Assembly (NCBI RefSeq): GCF_038561935.1
Contig: NZ_CP102770.1
Coordinates: 6,200,001 to 6,264,000 of the forward strand
Source: Myxococcus stipitatus
Lineage (GTDB): Bacteria > Myxococcota > Myxococcia > Myxococcales > Myxococcaceae
DNA: 64,000 nt
Direction: 5' to 3'
Shown one piece after another: positions 34,972 to 42,780 of the stretch. A program made the position numbers and the translations under genes. Below the pieces are notes generated by a model, which was not told the origin of the DNA, searched no databases, and saw only the letters and a list, made by a program, of their open reading frames with translations. Positions within the stretch are counted from its first letter, which is position 1; every line of letters starts with the position of its first letter.

Positions 34972-37110
34972 ATGAGCACCGTGCGTTACCTGTCACTGGG
35001 TCCCCTGCTCTCCGGAGCGGGCTCGCGAGCCTTCCTGGGGCTCGCGCTGGAGGATGGACTCCCCCCTCGACCCGTCGTTCTCATCTGGGCACCGCAAGAG
35101 GTGGTTCAGAGCCCGGAGCTGACGGCGAAGCTGACGCGAGAGACGAGCCGCGCGCTCGTCTTCGAGCACCCCAACATCCTCCGCGTGCACAGCCTCGCGG
35201 CCCAGGACGGTGGCCTCGCGCGTGTCACCGAGTTCGCCGATGGCGAGCCCCTCCGCCGCGTGCTGGAGGCCAGCCCCAAGCTGCCGCCTCCCCTGGCCGC
35301 GCTGGTGGCCGCCGATGCCGCCACCGGATTGCATTACGCCCACATGGCGGGCAATGACGACGGCACGCCGCTGGTGCACGGAGACGTGCGCCCCGAGACG
35401 CTGATGGTCTCCTTCAGCGGCCTGACGAAGGTGACGGGCTACGGCGCGTTGAGCGTGGCGCCTCGGGAGCGAGACGGGAAGCGCGTGAAGAACCGGCGCG
35501 CGTACAGCGCTCCGGAGCAGCTGCTGGGTGGACGCGAGGCCGTCAACGTCCAGTCCGACGTGTTCCTGCTGGGGTTGGTGCTGCACGAGTGCCTGTCCGG
35601 GAAGATGCCCTTCAAGGACAACGCGGACCCCGACAAGGCGACGCTCACGCGCACGCTGCCGACGATGTCGCAGGACGTGCCGCTCAAGCTGGACGCGGTG
35701 GTCCGCAAGGCGACGGCGAAGCGCGCGTATGACCGGTACCCTTCCGCGCATGCCTTCCGCGAGGCCATCGTCGAGGCCGTGGGCACGCTGCCCGCGCACA
35801 CGCTGTTGGCGGACTACCTGGCCAAGCTGTTCCCGCCCGAGAACGAGGCCCGCGCCGCGCGCCGCCGCGTGATTGAGGCCGGCATCGCGGACGTGTTGCA
35901 GAAGGTCGGAGTCCCGCCTCCGGCCGTGGCGGAGTTCCTCGTCTCGGGGGTCCTGCCCCCGTCCGCGGTTCCCAAGGCATGGCCCGCCCTGCAGGGACAG
36001 CTCTCCATCCTCGCGGCCATCTCGGGCGGCACCAGCGGCGTCCAGGTCGCCGAGGTGAACGTGGCCCCCGCGCCCCAGGCGGCTCCCAGCGTCGACCCGG
36101 TCGCTCCCGCGACGGTCGCTCAGGCGACAGGTCCTGAGTCCGCGTCCGCCGCCCCGACGAGCTCCACGGCTTCGTCGACCGCGAACGGCACGGGCACCGC
36201 CGCACCGCCCGCCTCTGGCGCGAACGCCTCGGCACCGGTCCCTGGCTCCAGCTCAACGGCGCCGACTCCCGACGTGCCCCCCTCGGCGCCGGCTCCTGGC
36301 GCGAGCGCCGTGGCGACGACACCAACGCCAGCTCCTGGCACGGGGACCGCGGCGGCTGCTCCCGCCACGGTCGCGCCGGGTGCCCCTGCCGCCCCCCAGA
36401 CGTCGCCGGCGAACGTCGCCGCACCCGCGGCTCCAGCCAGTGGTGCGCCGACGGTGGCGACGCCTCCGGCGGCGGGAGCGCCACGGAAGTCTTCGCGTGC
36501 ATGGGTTGCCGTCGTCGGCGTGGGCGCGGTGCTCGCACTTGCGGGTGCGGCGGTCATCGTCCAGCGATTGCCTCCGCGCATCGAAGCGGAGCTGGAGGAC
36601 GCGGGTCCTGCTTCGGTGGCATCCGCCAACACCTTGCCTGATGCGGGGGCTGCGTCGGATGCCGGCACGGACGCGGGCGCCGAGGCGATTGCCACCGGCT
36701 ATCTGGACCTCACCGTCGACCCTCGCGTGGACGTGTCGTATCCCGGTGGGTTCCTCGGACGGACTCCGCTCAGCGTGGCGCTGCCCGCGGGGCGCCATGT
36801 CTTCACGCTCACCAACTCCGTGCTGGGCATCCAGATCGCCCGGACCTTCACCATCACCGCGGGCGGGCGCAACGCGCAGCAGATCTACCTCAACAAGGCC
36901 TTCGTCAATGTCCGCGCTCCGAAGGACGCCATCGTGACGCTCGACGGGCGGCTGGTCGGCGCGGCGCCTGTCGAGGAACAGGACGTCTACGAAGGCACCC
37001 ACCAGCTCCTCGTCATCGCCAACGGTGCGCGGTGGCAGAAGACCTTCAAGATCGAAGGCGGACAGCGCATCTCGTTCGACGTCGACTTCGAGGCCCCTCC
37101 GGAGGAGTAG
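34972..37110 (+). CDS. Membrane pseudokinase with C-terminal PEGA domains
   Basis: 712 residues. The N-terminal 300 residues have a kinase fold, but key residues are gone: no glycine loop (LGPLLSGAGSRAFLG), no VAIK lysine (PVVLIWAP), HRDLKPEN reads HGDVRPET (Asp138 kept), and DFG is replaced by TGYG. Ser/Thr kinase activity is therefore unlikely. An Ala/Pro/Thr-rich linker follows (about 365-500), then a transmembrane helix (about 505-528, AWVAVVGVGAVLALAGAAVIV), and two PEGA-like repeats outside the membrane (GYLDLTVDPRVDVSYPGGFLGRTPLS; FVNVRAPKDAIVTLDGRLVGAAP). Likely a receptor or scaffold linking the envelope to a cytoplasmic partner. Converges on the hybrid kinase gene. Confidence 0.85.
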   Translation: MSTVRYLSLGPLLSGAGSRAFLGLALEDGLPPRPVVLIWAPQEVVQSPELTAKLTRETSRALVFEHPNILRVHSLAAQDGGLARVTEFADGEPLRRVLEASPKLPPPLAALVAADAATGLHYAHMAGNDDGTPLVHGDVRPETLMVSFSGLTKVTGYGALSVAPRERDGKRVKNRRAYSAPEQLLGGREAVNVQSDVFLLGLVLHECLSGKMPFKDNADPDKATLTRTLPTMSQDVPLKLDAVVRKATAKRAYDRYPSAHAFREAIVEAVGTLPAHTLLADYLAKLFPPENEARAARRRVIEAGIADVLQKVGVPPPAVAEFLVSGVLPPSAVPKAWPALQGQLSILAAISGGTSGVQVAEVNVAPAPQAAPSVDPVAPATVAQATGPESASAAPTSSTASSTANGTGTAAPPASGANASAPVPGSSSTAPTPDVPPSAPAPGASAVATTPTPAPGTGTAAAAPATVAPGAPAAPQTSPANVAAPAAPASGAPTVATPPAAGAPRKSSRAWVAVVGVGAVLALAGAAVIVQRLPPRIEAELEDAGPASVASANTLPDAGAASDAGTDAGAEAIATGYLDLTVDPRVDVSYPGGFLGRTPLSVALPAGRHVFTLTNSVLGIQIARTFTITAGGRNAQQIYLNKAFVNVRAPKDAIVTLDGRLVGAAPVEEQDVYEGTHQLLVIANGARWQKTFKIEGGQRISFDVDFEAPPEE

Positions 37111-37119
37111 TCCTCACCA

Positions 37120-37139
37120 CGGGGGACTTCGCTCCCCCG
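37120..37139. terminator. Stem-loop between convergent signalling genes
   Basis: CGGGGGA (37120-37126) pairs with TCCCCCG (37133-37139) around CTTCGC, ten bases after the pseudokinase stop and five before the hybrid-kinase stop. It can serve both directions, though neither side has a long T-run. Confidence 0.5.
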
Positions 37140-37143
37140 CCCG

Positions 37144-39102
37144 CTATCGCGCTGCTTCGCCCCGCTTCCCGGAGCGATGGTCCCGGCGAAGCAGCGCGAT
37201 GACCTGGTCGATGTCCACGGGCCGCGACACGCAGTCACTCGCCCCCGCGTCGAGACACCTGACCCTCGCCTCGTCTTGCGCCTGCGACATGACGACCACG
37301 ATGGGCAGCGCGCCGAACCGCGCATCCTTGCGGAGCGACCGGAGGACCTCGTAGTCGGCCTGCGCCACCGAGGTGAGCCACAGGAGCCCGTCCATCTCGG
37401 GGAAGTCCCAGAGCATCCGCACGGCCTCGCTCGCTGATTCCGCGTGGAGACTCTCCAGCCCTCGCGACTCCAGCACGCTGATGAGCGAGTAGGCCTCCCG
37501 GATGTTGTCATCCACGACGAGCACGCGCCGCTTCAGCCCCACGCGCTCGCTCGCGGAGACCTGAGCGGATGTGGCAGCCATCGCGAGGGGAGCCGCCATC
37601 GGGCCTGCCTCGTTCGACACGAGCGCCGAGGCCTCGGGCCGAGCGGGCACGGGGATGTCCGCGGCTTCCAGCTCGACGGGCGCGCCCTGGCCCACCGTCG
37701 TTCGTGCGCCCGTGGCCGAGGTCTCCACGTAGATGTCCGGCAGGTAGAGCGTGAAGGTGCTGCCGCGCCCCAGCTCGCTGGCGACATGCAGCTCTCCGCC
37801 CAGCAGACGCGCCAGCTCGCGGCTGATGGACAGGCCCAGGCCCGTGCCCCCGTACCTTCGGCTCGTGCTCAGGTTCGCCTGCTGGAACGCCTCGAAGATG
37901 CGCTGAAGGCTGTCCTGCGCGATGCCGATACCGGTGTCCACGACGCTGAACGCCAGCACGCCCTCCGCCCGGTTGAGCACCTCGCTCTCGAAGTGGAACA
38001 GGCCGGGATTCACCTGGGAGATGCGCAGCTCCACCCGGCCGAGGTGCGTGAACTTGAACGCGTTCGCGAGCAGGTTCTTGAGCACCTGGCGCAGCCGCAT
38101 CGAGTCGGTGCGCACCGTCGGCGGCACCGCCCCCACGAGCGAGACCGAGAACCCCAGCCCCTTCTGCTCGGCGACATGCTGGAAGTCTCGCTCGAGGAGC
38201 GTCTTCACCTCCGAGAGCGACACCTCCGCGGGCTCGACCCGGAGCTGCCCCGCCTCCACCTTGGACAGGTCGAGCAAGTCGTTGATGAGGCTGAGCAGGT
38301 CGACACCCGAGGCGTGAATCGTCCTCGCGTACTCCGCCTCCTTCGGCCCCAGCCGATGGGCCGAGTCCTCCGACAGGATCTTCGCCAGGATGAGCAGGCT
38401 GTTGAGCGGCGTGCGCAGCTCGTGGCTGATGTTCGCCAGGAACGCGCTCTTGTGCCGCGACGCGAGCGCCAGCTTCTCCGTGAAGCCCACGTTGTCGTTG
38501 AGGTCCTTCCACACGCCCAAGGGACCATCCGGTGTGCTCGCGTCCTCGGACGAGCCCTCGACGCCCACCTGTCGCGCGACGCGATTCACCTCCCGCGCGA
38601 ACGCCGTCAGCCGGTCCACCATCGTGTTGACGATGTTCTTCAACACCAGCGACTCGCCCCGGACCTCCACCGTCAACGTCTGCGACAGGTCTCCTCGCGC
38701 CACCGCGCCGCTCACCCGGATGAGGTCCCGGACCTGCGCCGTGAGGCTGCTCGAAAGGACATTCACTCCGTCCGCGAGCTCCCTCCACGCGCCCGAGGCC
38801 TCCGGGACGTCGACCTGTCCCCCGAGCCGCCCCTCCACGCCCACCTCATGCGCGACGCGGGAGACGGATTGAGCGAGCGAGGCGAACCGCGCGGCCCCCG
38901 CGTTGAACGTCTCCGCCAGCCGGTCCAGCAGCGGATGGGTTCCAAGGACGGGCACGCGACGGGAGAAGTCGCCCTGGTTGGCGGCTTCCATCGCGGCCAG
39001 GAGGTCTCGAAGCCGAGCCTCCTCGGCTCCGGTCCACTGGTTGCCGTTGTCTTCCAAGGCTCGCTCCCGTGACCCCACGCCCATCTTCGCGATGGGTCGC
39101 AC
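37144..39102 (-). CDS. Cytoplasmic poly-HAMP hybrid histidine kinase with degenerate receiver
   Basis: 652 residues without a transmembrane segment. Residues 30-205 form at least two to three linked HAMP-like units (FNAGAARFASLAQSVSRVAHEVGVEGRLGGQVDV; VARGDLSQTLTVEVRGESLVLKNIVNTMVDRL), the pattern of soluble poly-HAMP kinases. HisKA with His227 (ANISHELRTPLNSLLILAK), then HATPase motifs LKNLLANAFKFT, VDTGIGIAQD, GTGLGLSIS. The C-terminal receiver (about 525-645) keeps the acidic DD pair (VLVVDDN) and Lys-like turn, but the phosphoacceptor region reads MDGLLWLTS with no Asp, so it probably cannot be phosphorylated in the usual way. GTG at 39102; an ATG six codons in is an alternative. Confidence 0.88.
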   Translation of the reverse strand: MRPIAKMGVGSRERALEDNGNQWTGAEEARLRDLLAAMEAANQGDFSRRVPVLGTHPLLDRLAETFNAGAARFASLAQSVSRVAHEVGVEGRLGGQVDVPEASGAWRELADGVNVLSSSLTAQVRDLIRVSGAVARGDLSQTLTVEVRGESLVLKNIVNTMVDRLTAFAREVNRVARQVGVEGSSEDASTPDGPLGVWKDLNDNVGFTEKLALASRHKSAFLANISHELRTPLNSLLILAKILSEDSAHRLGPKEAEYARTIHASGVDLLSLINDLLDLSKVEAGQLRVEPAEVSLSEVKTLLERDFQHVAEQKGLGFSVSLVGAVPPTVRTDSMRLRQVLKNLLANAFKFTHLGRVELRISQVNPGLFHFESEVLNRAEGVLAFSVVDTGIGIAQDSLQRIFEAFQQANLSTSRRYGGTGLGLSISRELARLLGGELHVASELGRGSTFTLYLPDIYVETSATGARTTVGQGAPVELEAADIPVPARPEASALVSNEAGPMAAPLAMAATSAQVSASERVGLKRRVLVVDDNIREAYSLISVLESRGLESLHAESASEAVRMLWDFPEMDGLLWLTSVAQADYEVLRSLRKDARFGALPIVVVMSQAQDEARVRCLDAGASDCVSRPVDIDQVIALLRRDHRSGKRGEAAR

Positions 39103-39155
39103 CCGGTCCCACGACGTGACCTCGTCCTTCTTCTACCGAGCACCTCGAAGGGAAC

Positions 39156-40925
39156 CTACGCCCCCTTGCGGCGCTTCATCATCGCCTCGTACGAGCGGCC
39201 CACGCTCTGCGAGAGGATCAGCAGCTCTCCCACGTCGGGAGGCGTGAGCTGGTCCGGCCCGTTGTCGACGTAGAGCAGGTGCACGACCTTGCCTCGAACG
39301 AGCAGCGGAAGGATGACGGCCGTCGTCGGGAAGCCGCCGCCCAGCAGCTTGTAGAACACCGCCATCGCGCCATCCCTGCGGACGGGGCCGATGTAGTGCG
39401 AGCGCGTGTCCCGCACGAGCCGGAACGTGCTCTGCTCCCGAAGCGCCACGCCGATGCGCCGCACGGAGGACTCGCGGACGCCCGAGCCCATGCCGTGCCA
39501 GCCCGTCACCAGGCTGCCCTGGACGGACAGGAGCAGGTTGCGGCGCCACTTGCCCGCGGCGAAGCGAAGCACCGTGCGAGCCACGTCCTCGCGGTCCAAG
39601 CTGCGGGCCAGCTCCGCCTGGGCTTCCGCGAAGGACAGCGGAGAAAGAGGCACCTCGGGGGGAGGAGGACTCGCCCCTTCGGGCACGGGAGGCGGTGCCG
39701 ACGGGCGACCACCGAGACCTGCCGCGGACTGCCCCGCGAGCGGCCGTGCACCTCCGGCAGGAGCCGGCACCTGCGCACCAGATGGAACTCCCTGAACCTG
39801 CGCGCCGGGATGCGCGCCCTGCATCGCGTGACCTGCGCCCGGCGGAACCTGTGCGGCCAGATGCGAGGACTGCGCGCCAGCGTGAGCGCCCTGCATCGCG
39901 TGCCCTGCACCCGGCGGAACCTGTGCGGCCGGATACGTCGGCTGCGCGCCCTGCATCGCGTGCCCTGCACCCGGCGGAACCTGTGCGGCGTGAGCACCTG
40001 GATGAGCCTGCGGGGCTCTCGGCGCCGCCTGCTCGGCCGACCGCTGTGCCTGCGAACCTTGCTGCGCTTGGGCGGTGGGAGGCGGCGGTGGCTGCGCACC
40101 ACGCGCGTGTGCGGCGTGCGACGGCACGGGAGCAGGCGGCGTGTGAACTGCGGGCGCCAGAGGCCTTGCCTGTCCAGCAGGCGGAGGCACGACGGATGCT
40201 CCCGCATGCCCAGGAGCGGGAGCATCCCTGCCCGCCGCGGCGGTCGGCTGAGCACGCGCCGAAGCGAGCTGCCCTTGCACGACGGGGTGGGCGTCCGAGA
40301 CCTCGACCCCCGTGATGATCTCCTCCGTGTCCAGCTCGACCTCATCCTCCGCGCCGCCACTCAGGGCCTGCGCGTAGAGCGACTGGAACTCCTCCTCGCT
40401 CATCAAGTCGGGCGGCTTCTCGCGCGACTTCACCAGCTCCGCTTCTTCTCGCGAGCCCGGCTTCGGACGCGGTCGCACCGCGTTCATGTCGATGGCCCGC
40501 AGCGGACGAAACGCCTTCGCGTAGCGCCGCAGCAGTTGGTTCATCCGGAACTCTGGGATGACCACCGGCACCACGCGCTTGCCCGTCTTGAACGCAATCG
40601 CGTCCAGCGTCGTGAAGTCATGCGGGTTCACCACCGCGACGCTCAACCGCGTCGCATCCACCCGCATCGGCAGCAGCTCCTTGTCATCCGCCTGGTTCGC
40701 GGGCACCAGCTCCAGCGCCTTCGCATCCGGAACCATCTCTCCGGAAGCAAACGCGCAGTTGAGCAACGTGCCCAGCGTCCGAGCCAGGTCCGCCTCGGAC
40801 ACCAGCCCCAGCTCCACCAGGTTCGTCCCGAGCCGACCGCCGTGCACCACCTGCGCCTCGAGCGCCTCTTCGAGCGCGGTGGCGGTGACGAGGCCGTCCT
40901 TCAGGAGCTGTTCACCCAGGCGCAT
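39156..40925 (-). CDS. MshEN (GspE N-terminal) domain protein with Pro/Ala/Gln-rich linker
   Basis: 589 residues. Residues 1-150 match the GspII_E_N/MshEN fold (LGEQLLKDGLVTATALEEALEAQ, RLGTNLVELGLVSEADLARTLG, PANQADDKELLPMRVDATRLSVAVVNPHDFTTLDAIAFKTG), known in other proteins to bind cyclic-di-GMP. A 200-residue low-complexity linker carries three near-identical AAQVPPGAGHAMQGA units. The C-terminal 160 residues look GAF-like (GKWRRNLLLSVQGSLVTGWHGMG; GPVRRDGAMAVFYKLLG; ILPLLVRGKVVHLLYVDNG). No ATPase domain is present, so it is not a secretion ATPase. Possibly a c-di-GMP-responsive adaptor. Downstream of a VOC gene on the same strand (51 bases). Confidence 0.82.
   Translation of the reverse strand: MRLGEQLLKDGLVTATALEEALEAQVVHGGRLGTNLVELGLVSEADLARTLGTLLNCAFASGEMVPDAKALELVPANQADDKELLPMRVDATRLSVAVVNPHDFTTLDAIAFKTGKRVVPVVIPEFRMNQLLRRYAKAFRPLRAIDMNAVRPRPKPGSREEAELVKSREKPPDLMSEEEFQSLYAQALSGGAEDEVELDTEEIITGVEVSDAHPVVQGQLASARAQPTAAAGRDAPAPGHAGASVVPPPAGQARPLAPAVHTPPAPVPSHAAHARGAQPPPPPTAQAQQGSQAQRSAEQAAPRAPQAHPGAHAAQVPPGAGHAMQGAQPTYPAAQVPPGAGHAMQGAHAGAQSSHLAAQVPPGAGHAMQGAHPGAQVQGVPSGAQVPAPAGGARPLAGQSAAGLGGRPSAPPPVPEGASPPPPEVPLSPLSFAEAQAELARSLDREDVARTVLRFAAGKWRRNLLLSVQGSLVTGWHGMGSGVRESSVRRIGVALREQSTFRLVRDTRSHYIGPVRRDGAMAVFYKLLGGGFPTTAVILPLLVRGKVVHLLYVDNGPDQLTPPDVGELLILSQSVGRSYEAMMKRRKGA
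39814..39989 (-). repeat. Three near-identical 44-base coding repeats
   Basis: Units at 39814-39857, 39886-39929 and 39946-39989, spaced 72 and 60 bases, differ by only a few bases (GCATCGCGTG then A/C-CCTGC). They encode AQVPPGAGHAMQGA in the linker of the MshEN protein. The variable spacing in whole codons shows in-frame expansion. Not a CRISPR array. Confidence 0.8.
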
Positions 40926-40976
40926 GTCCGGCTTGTAGCCGCGCCCCTCCCACTCCGCAAGCGCACACCCCCGCCC

Positions 40977-41363
40977 CTAATCCTCGGGATGGTGACTGAG
41001 CGCGACCCGGTTCCCCTCGGGATCTCTCACGTACACCGTCCACCGCGTCTCGTGCTCCAGCGGAACACCCTGCCGGGCAAATTCGGACACCACGGTGTCT
41101 CGCTCCGCCCGGGCAATCCGGAAGGCCAGCATCAACAAGCCGGGCCGCTCATGCCGGAACGGCCCCTGCTCTGGCTCGCCCCCCGCCGCCTCGATGGCCA
41201 GGAAAGCCCCCCCAGGCACGCCCACCCAGATGCTCCGCAGGGAGCCATCCGGCCTCGAGTGCCGGGTGAGCTCGGGAAAGCCCAGCAAGTCCCTGTAGAA
41301 GGCGGTGACGCGCTCGACGTCGCGCGCCTGGATGGCCACGTGGTGGAAGCCCTGAACGTTCAT
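40977..41363 (-). CDS. VOC (glyoxalase/bleomycin-resistance) family protein
   Basis: 128-residue single-domain protein inside a larger shadow frame. FHHVAIQARDVERVTAFYRDLLGFPEL is the standard VOC beginning, with RPGLLMLAFRIA in the middle and TVYVRDPEGNRVALSHHP at the end, which supplies the usual C-terminal metal ligand region. His8 is the first likely metal ligand. The substrate cannot be told. ATG at 41363 lies only 27 bases from the divergent receiver-DUF4388 gene. Confidence 0.88.
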   Translation of the reverse strand: MNVQGFHHVAIQARDVERVTAFYRDLLGFPELTRHSRPDGSLRSIWVGVPGGAFLAIEAAGGEPEQGPFRHERPGLLMLAFRIARAERDTVVSEFARQGVPLEHETRWTVYVRDPEGNRVALSHHPED

Positions 41364-41390
41364 GGGCGCAATGCTATGGTCCGCCCGCCC

Positions 41391-42779
41391 ATGGCGCGAC
41401 TGCTCATCGTCGAGGACAACCACGAGCTGGCCTCTCTCATCGTCTCCACGGCGCAAAGCCGAGGTCACGAGGCACGCGCTGTCTACACAGGCGAGGCCGC
41501 CCTGGAAGCGCTCAGCCCCGGTGCGAAGTGGGACGCGGCGCTGGTGGACCTGCTGCTGCCGGACATCCGAGGCAGCGAGGTGCTCGGCGCCCTGCGCGCC
41601 CACGGCATCCCCGCCATCGCGGTGAGCGGCGTCTACAAGGGCGACCGCTTCGCCCAGGAAGCCGTGCAGGTCCACGGCGCCCGAGCCTTCTACGAGAAGC
41701 CCTTCGAGTTGATTCAGGTGCTGGAGGCGCTCGAACAGGCCGGCGGTGTGGTCCCCGCGCCCCGCGCCCCTCCCCCGGTCGAGGACGACGACGCGCCCAA
41801 CGAGCTGCTCGACGACGTGGACCTCATCGTCCTGGAGGAGCTGATGCCGGCCCCCGAGGAGTCCGCGGACACGGGAGCCCCCATGCAGGCCATCCCCGAC
41901 TCCGCGCCGCTGCCGGGTCTGGAGCACGAAGAAGCCGCGCTTCCCCTGCCCTTCGCCCATCGAGAGAAGGTGTGGTCCGGCGCCGAGCCCGCTCCGTCCC
42001 CCGCTCCCGCCAAGGGCAAGCGCGCGCTCCCCGAGTGGTCTCTCGCCGGCAACCTCCGGGACACCTCCGTCGCGAGGCTCCTCAACGCCTACTACGAGTC
42101 GCGACACCACGGAGAGCTCAAGCTCCAGCAGGGCTCCATCCTCAAGGTCGTCTATTTCGAGTCCGGTCACATCGTGTACGCGGCCTCCAACCTCGCCAAC
42201 GAGCGCTTCGGGCGCTTCTGCGTGCGCCGGGGTGTCCTCACGGAAGAGCGGCTCGCGGAAGTCGCCGCGTTCGCCAAGAGCGAAGGGCTGCGCACGGGCG
42301 AGGCGATGATTCGCCGGGGCGTGCTGGATGCCGAGCGACGCAAGCAGCTGCTCGAGGAGCAGGTCCGCGAGCTGCTCTGGTCCACCTTCACGTGGACGGA
42401 CGGGGCCTACGGCTTCAGCGCCATGCGGCCTCGGCGCACGGACCTGGTGAAGCTGTCCGTCTTCCCCGGCAACCTGATTCTCGAGGGCGTCGAGAAGACG
42501 GAGACACTCGTGGCCCTGCGCCAGCACATGGGCCACGGGCGCCGCTTGTTCCCCACCGCGGACCCGCCGTACGGACTGCACGAGCTGAAGCTGCAAGGCC
42601 CGCAGGCCCTGCTCCTGGCGTATGCGGACGGAAGCAAGACGGTGGAGGACCTGCTCGCGCTCACGGATGTGTCGGAGCGGCAGGCCCTGGCCACGCTGCG
42701 GGGACTCGAACTGCTGGGCGTGCTGGAGGAGCGGCCGGAGACGCCCAGCCGCCGCCACCGCATCTCGTTCGGACTCTGA
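41391..42779 (+). CDS. Receiver-DUF4388 (PatA-type) response regulator
   Basis: 462 residues. Receiver domain at 1-118 with E8-D9, phosphoacceptor Asp53 (AALVDLLLPDIRG) and Lys in FYEKPF. An acidic linker (NELLDDVDLIVLEEL) leads to a DUF4388 domain (from about residue 215: WSLAGNLRDTSVARLLNAYYESRHHGEL, KVVYFESGHIVYAASNL) common in delta-proteobacterial signalling proteins, followed by a helical region (FCVRRGVLTEERLAEVAAFAKSEG) and a winged-helix-like end (KTVEDLLALTDVSERQALATLRGLELLGVLEE). ATG at 41391; a second ATG five codons upstream would leave only 12 bases to the divergent gene. Ends one base from the convergent surface-operon stop. Confidence 0.85.
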   Translation: MARLLIVEDNHELASLIVSTAQSRGHEARAVYTGEAALEALSPGAKWDAALVDLLLPDIRGSEVLGALRAHGIPAIAVSGVYKGDRFAQEAVQVHGARAFYEKPFELIQVLEALEQAGGVVPAPRAPPPVEDDDAPNELLDDVDLIVLEELMPAPEESADTGAPMQAIPDSAPLPGLEHEEAALPLPFAHREKVWSGAEPAPSPAPAKGKRALPEWSLAGNLRDTSVARLLNAYYESRHHGELKLQQGSILKVVYFESGHIVYAASNLANERFGRFCVRRGVLTEERLAEVAAFAKSEGLRTGEAMIRRGVLDAERRKQLLEEQVRELLWSTFTWTDGAYGFSAMRPRRTDLVKLSVFPGNLILEGVEKTETLVALRQHMGHGRRLFPTADPPYGLHELKLQGPQALLLAYADGSKTVEDLLALTDVSERQALATLRGLELLGVLEERPETPSRRHRISFGL

Positions 42780-42780
42780 C

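Noticed and set aside
39814..39989. Regular repeats that might be read as a CRISPR array
   Set aside because: Only three units, spacing in whole codons, in frame inside the MshEN protein gene, and no cas gene in the window.
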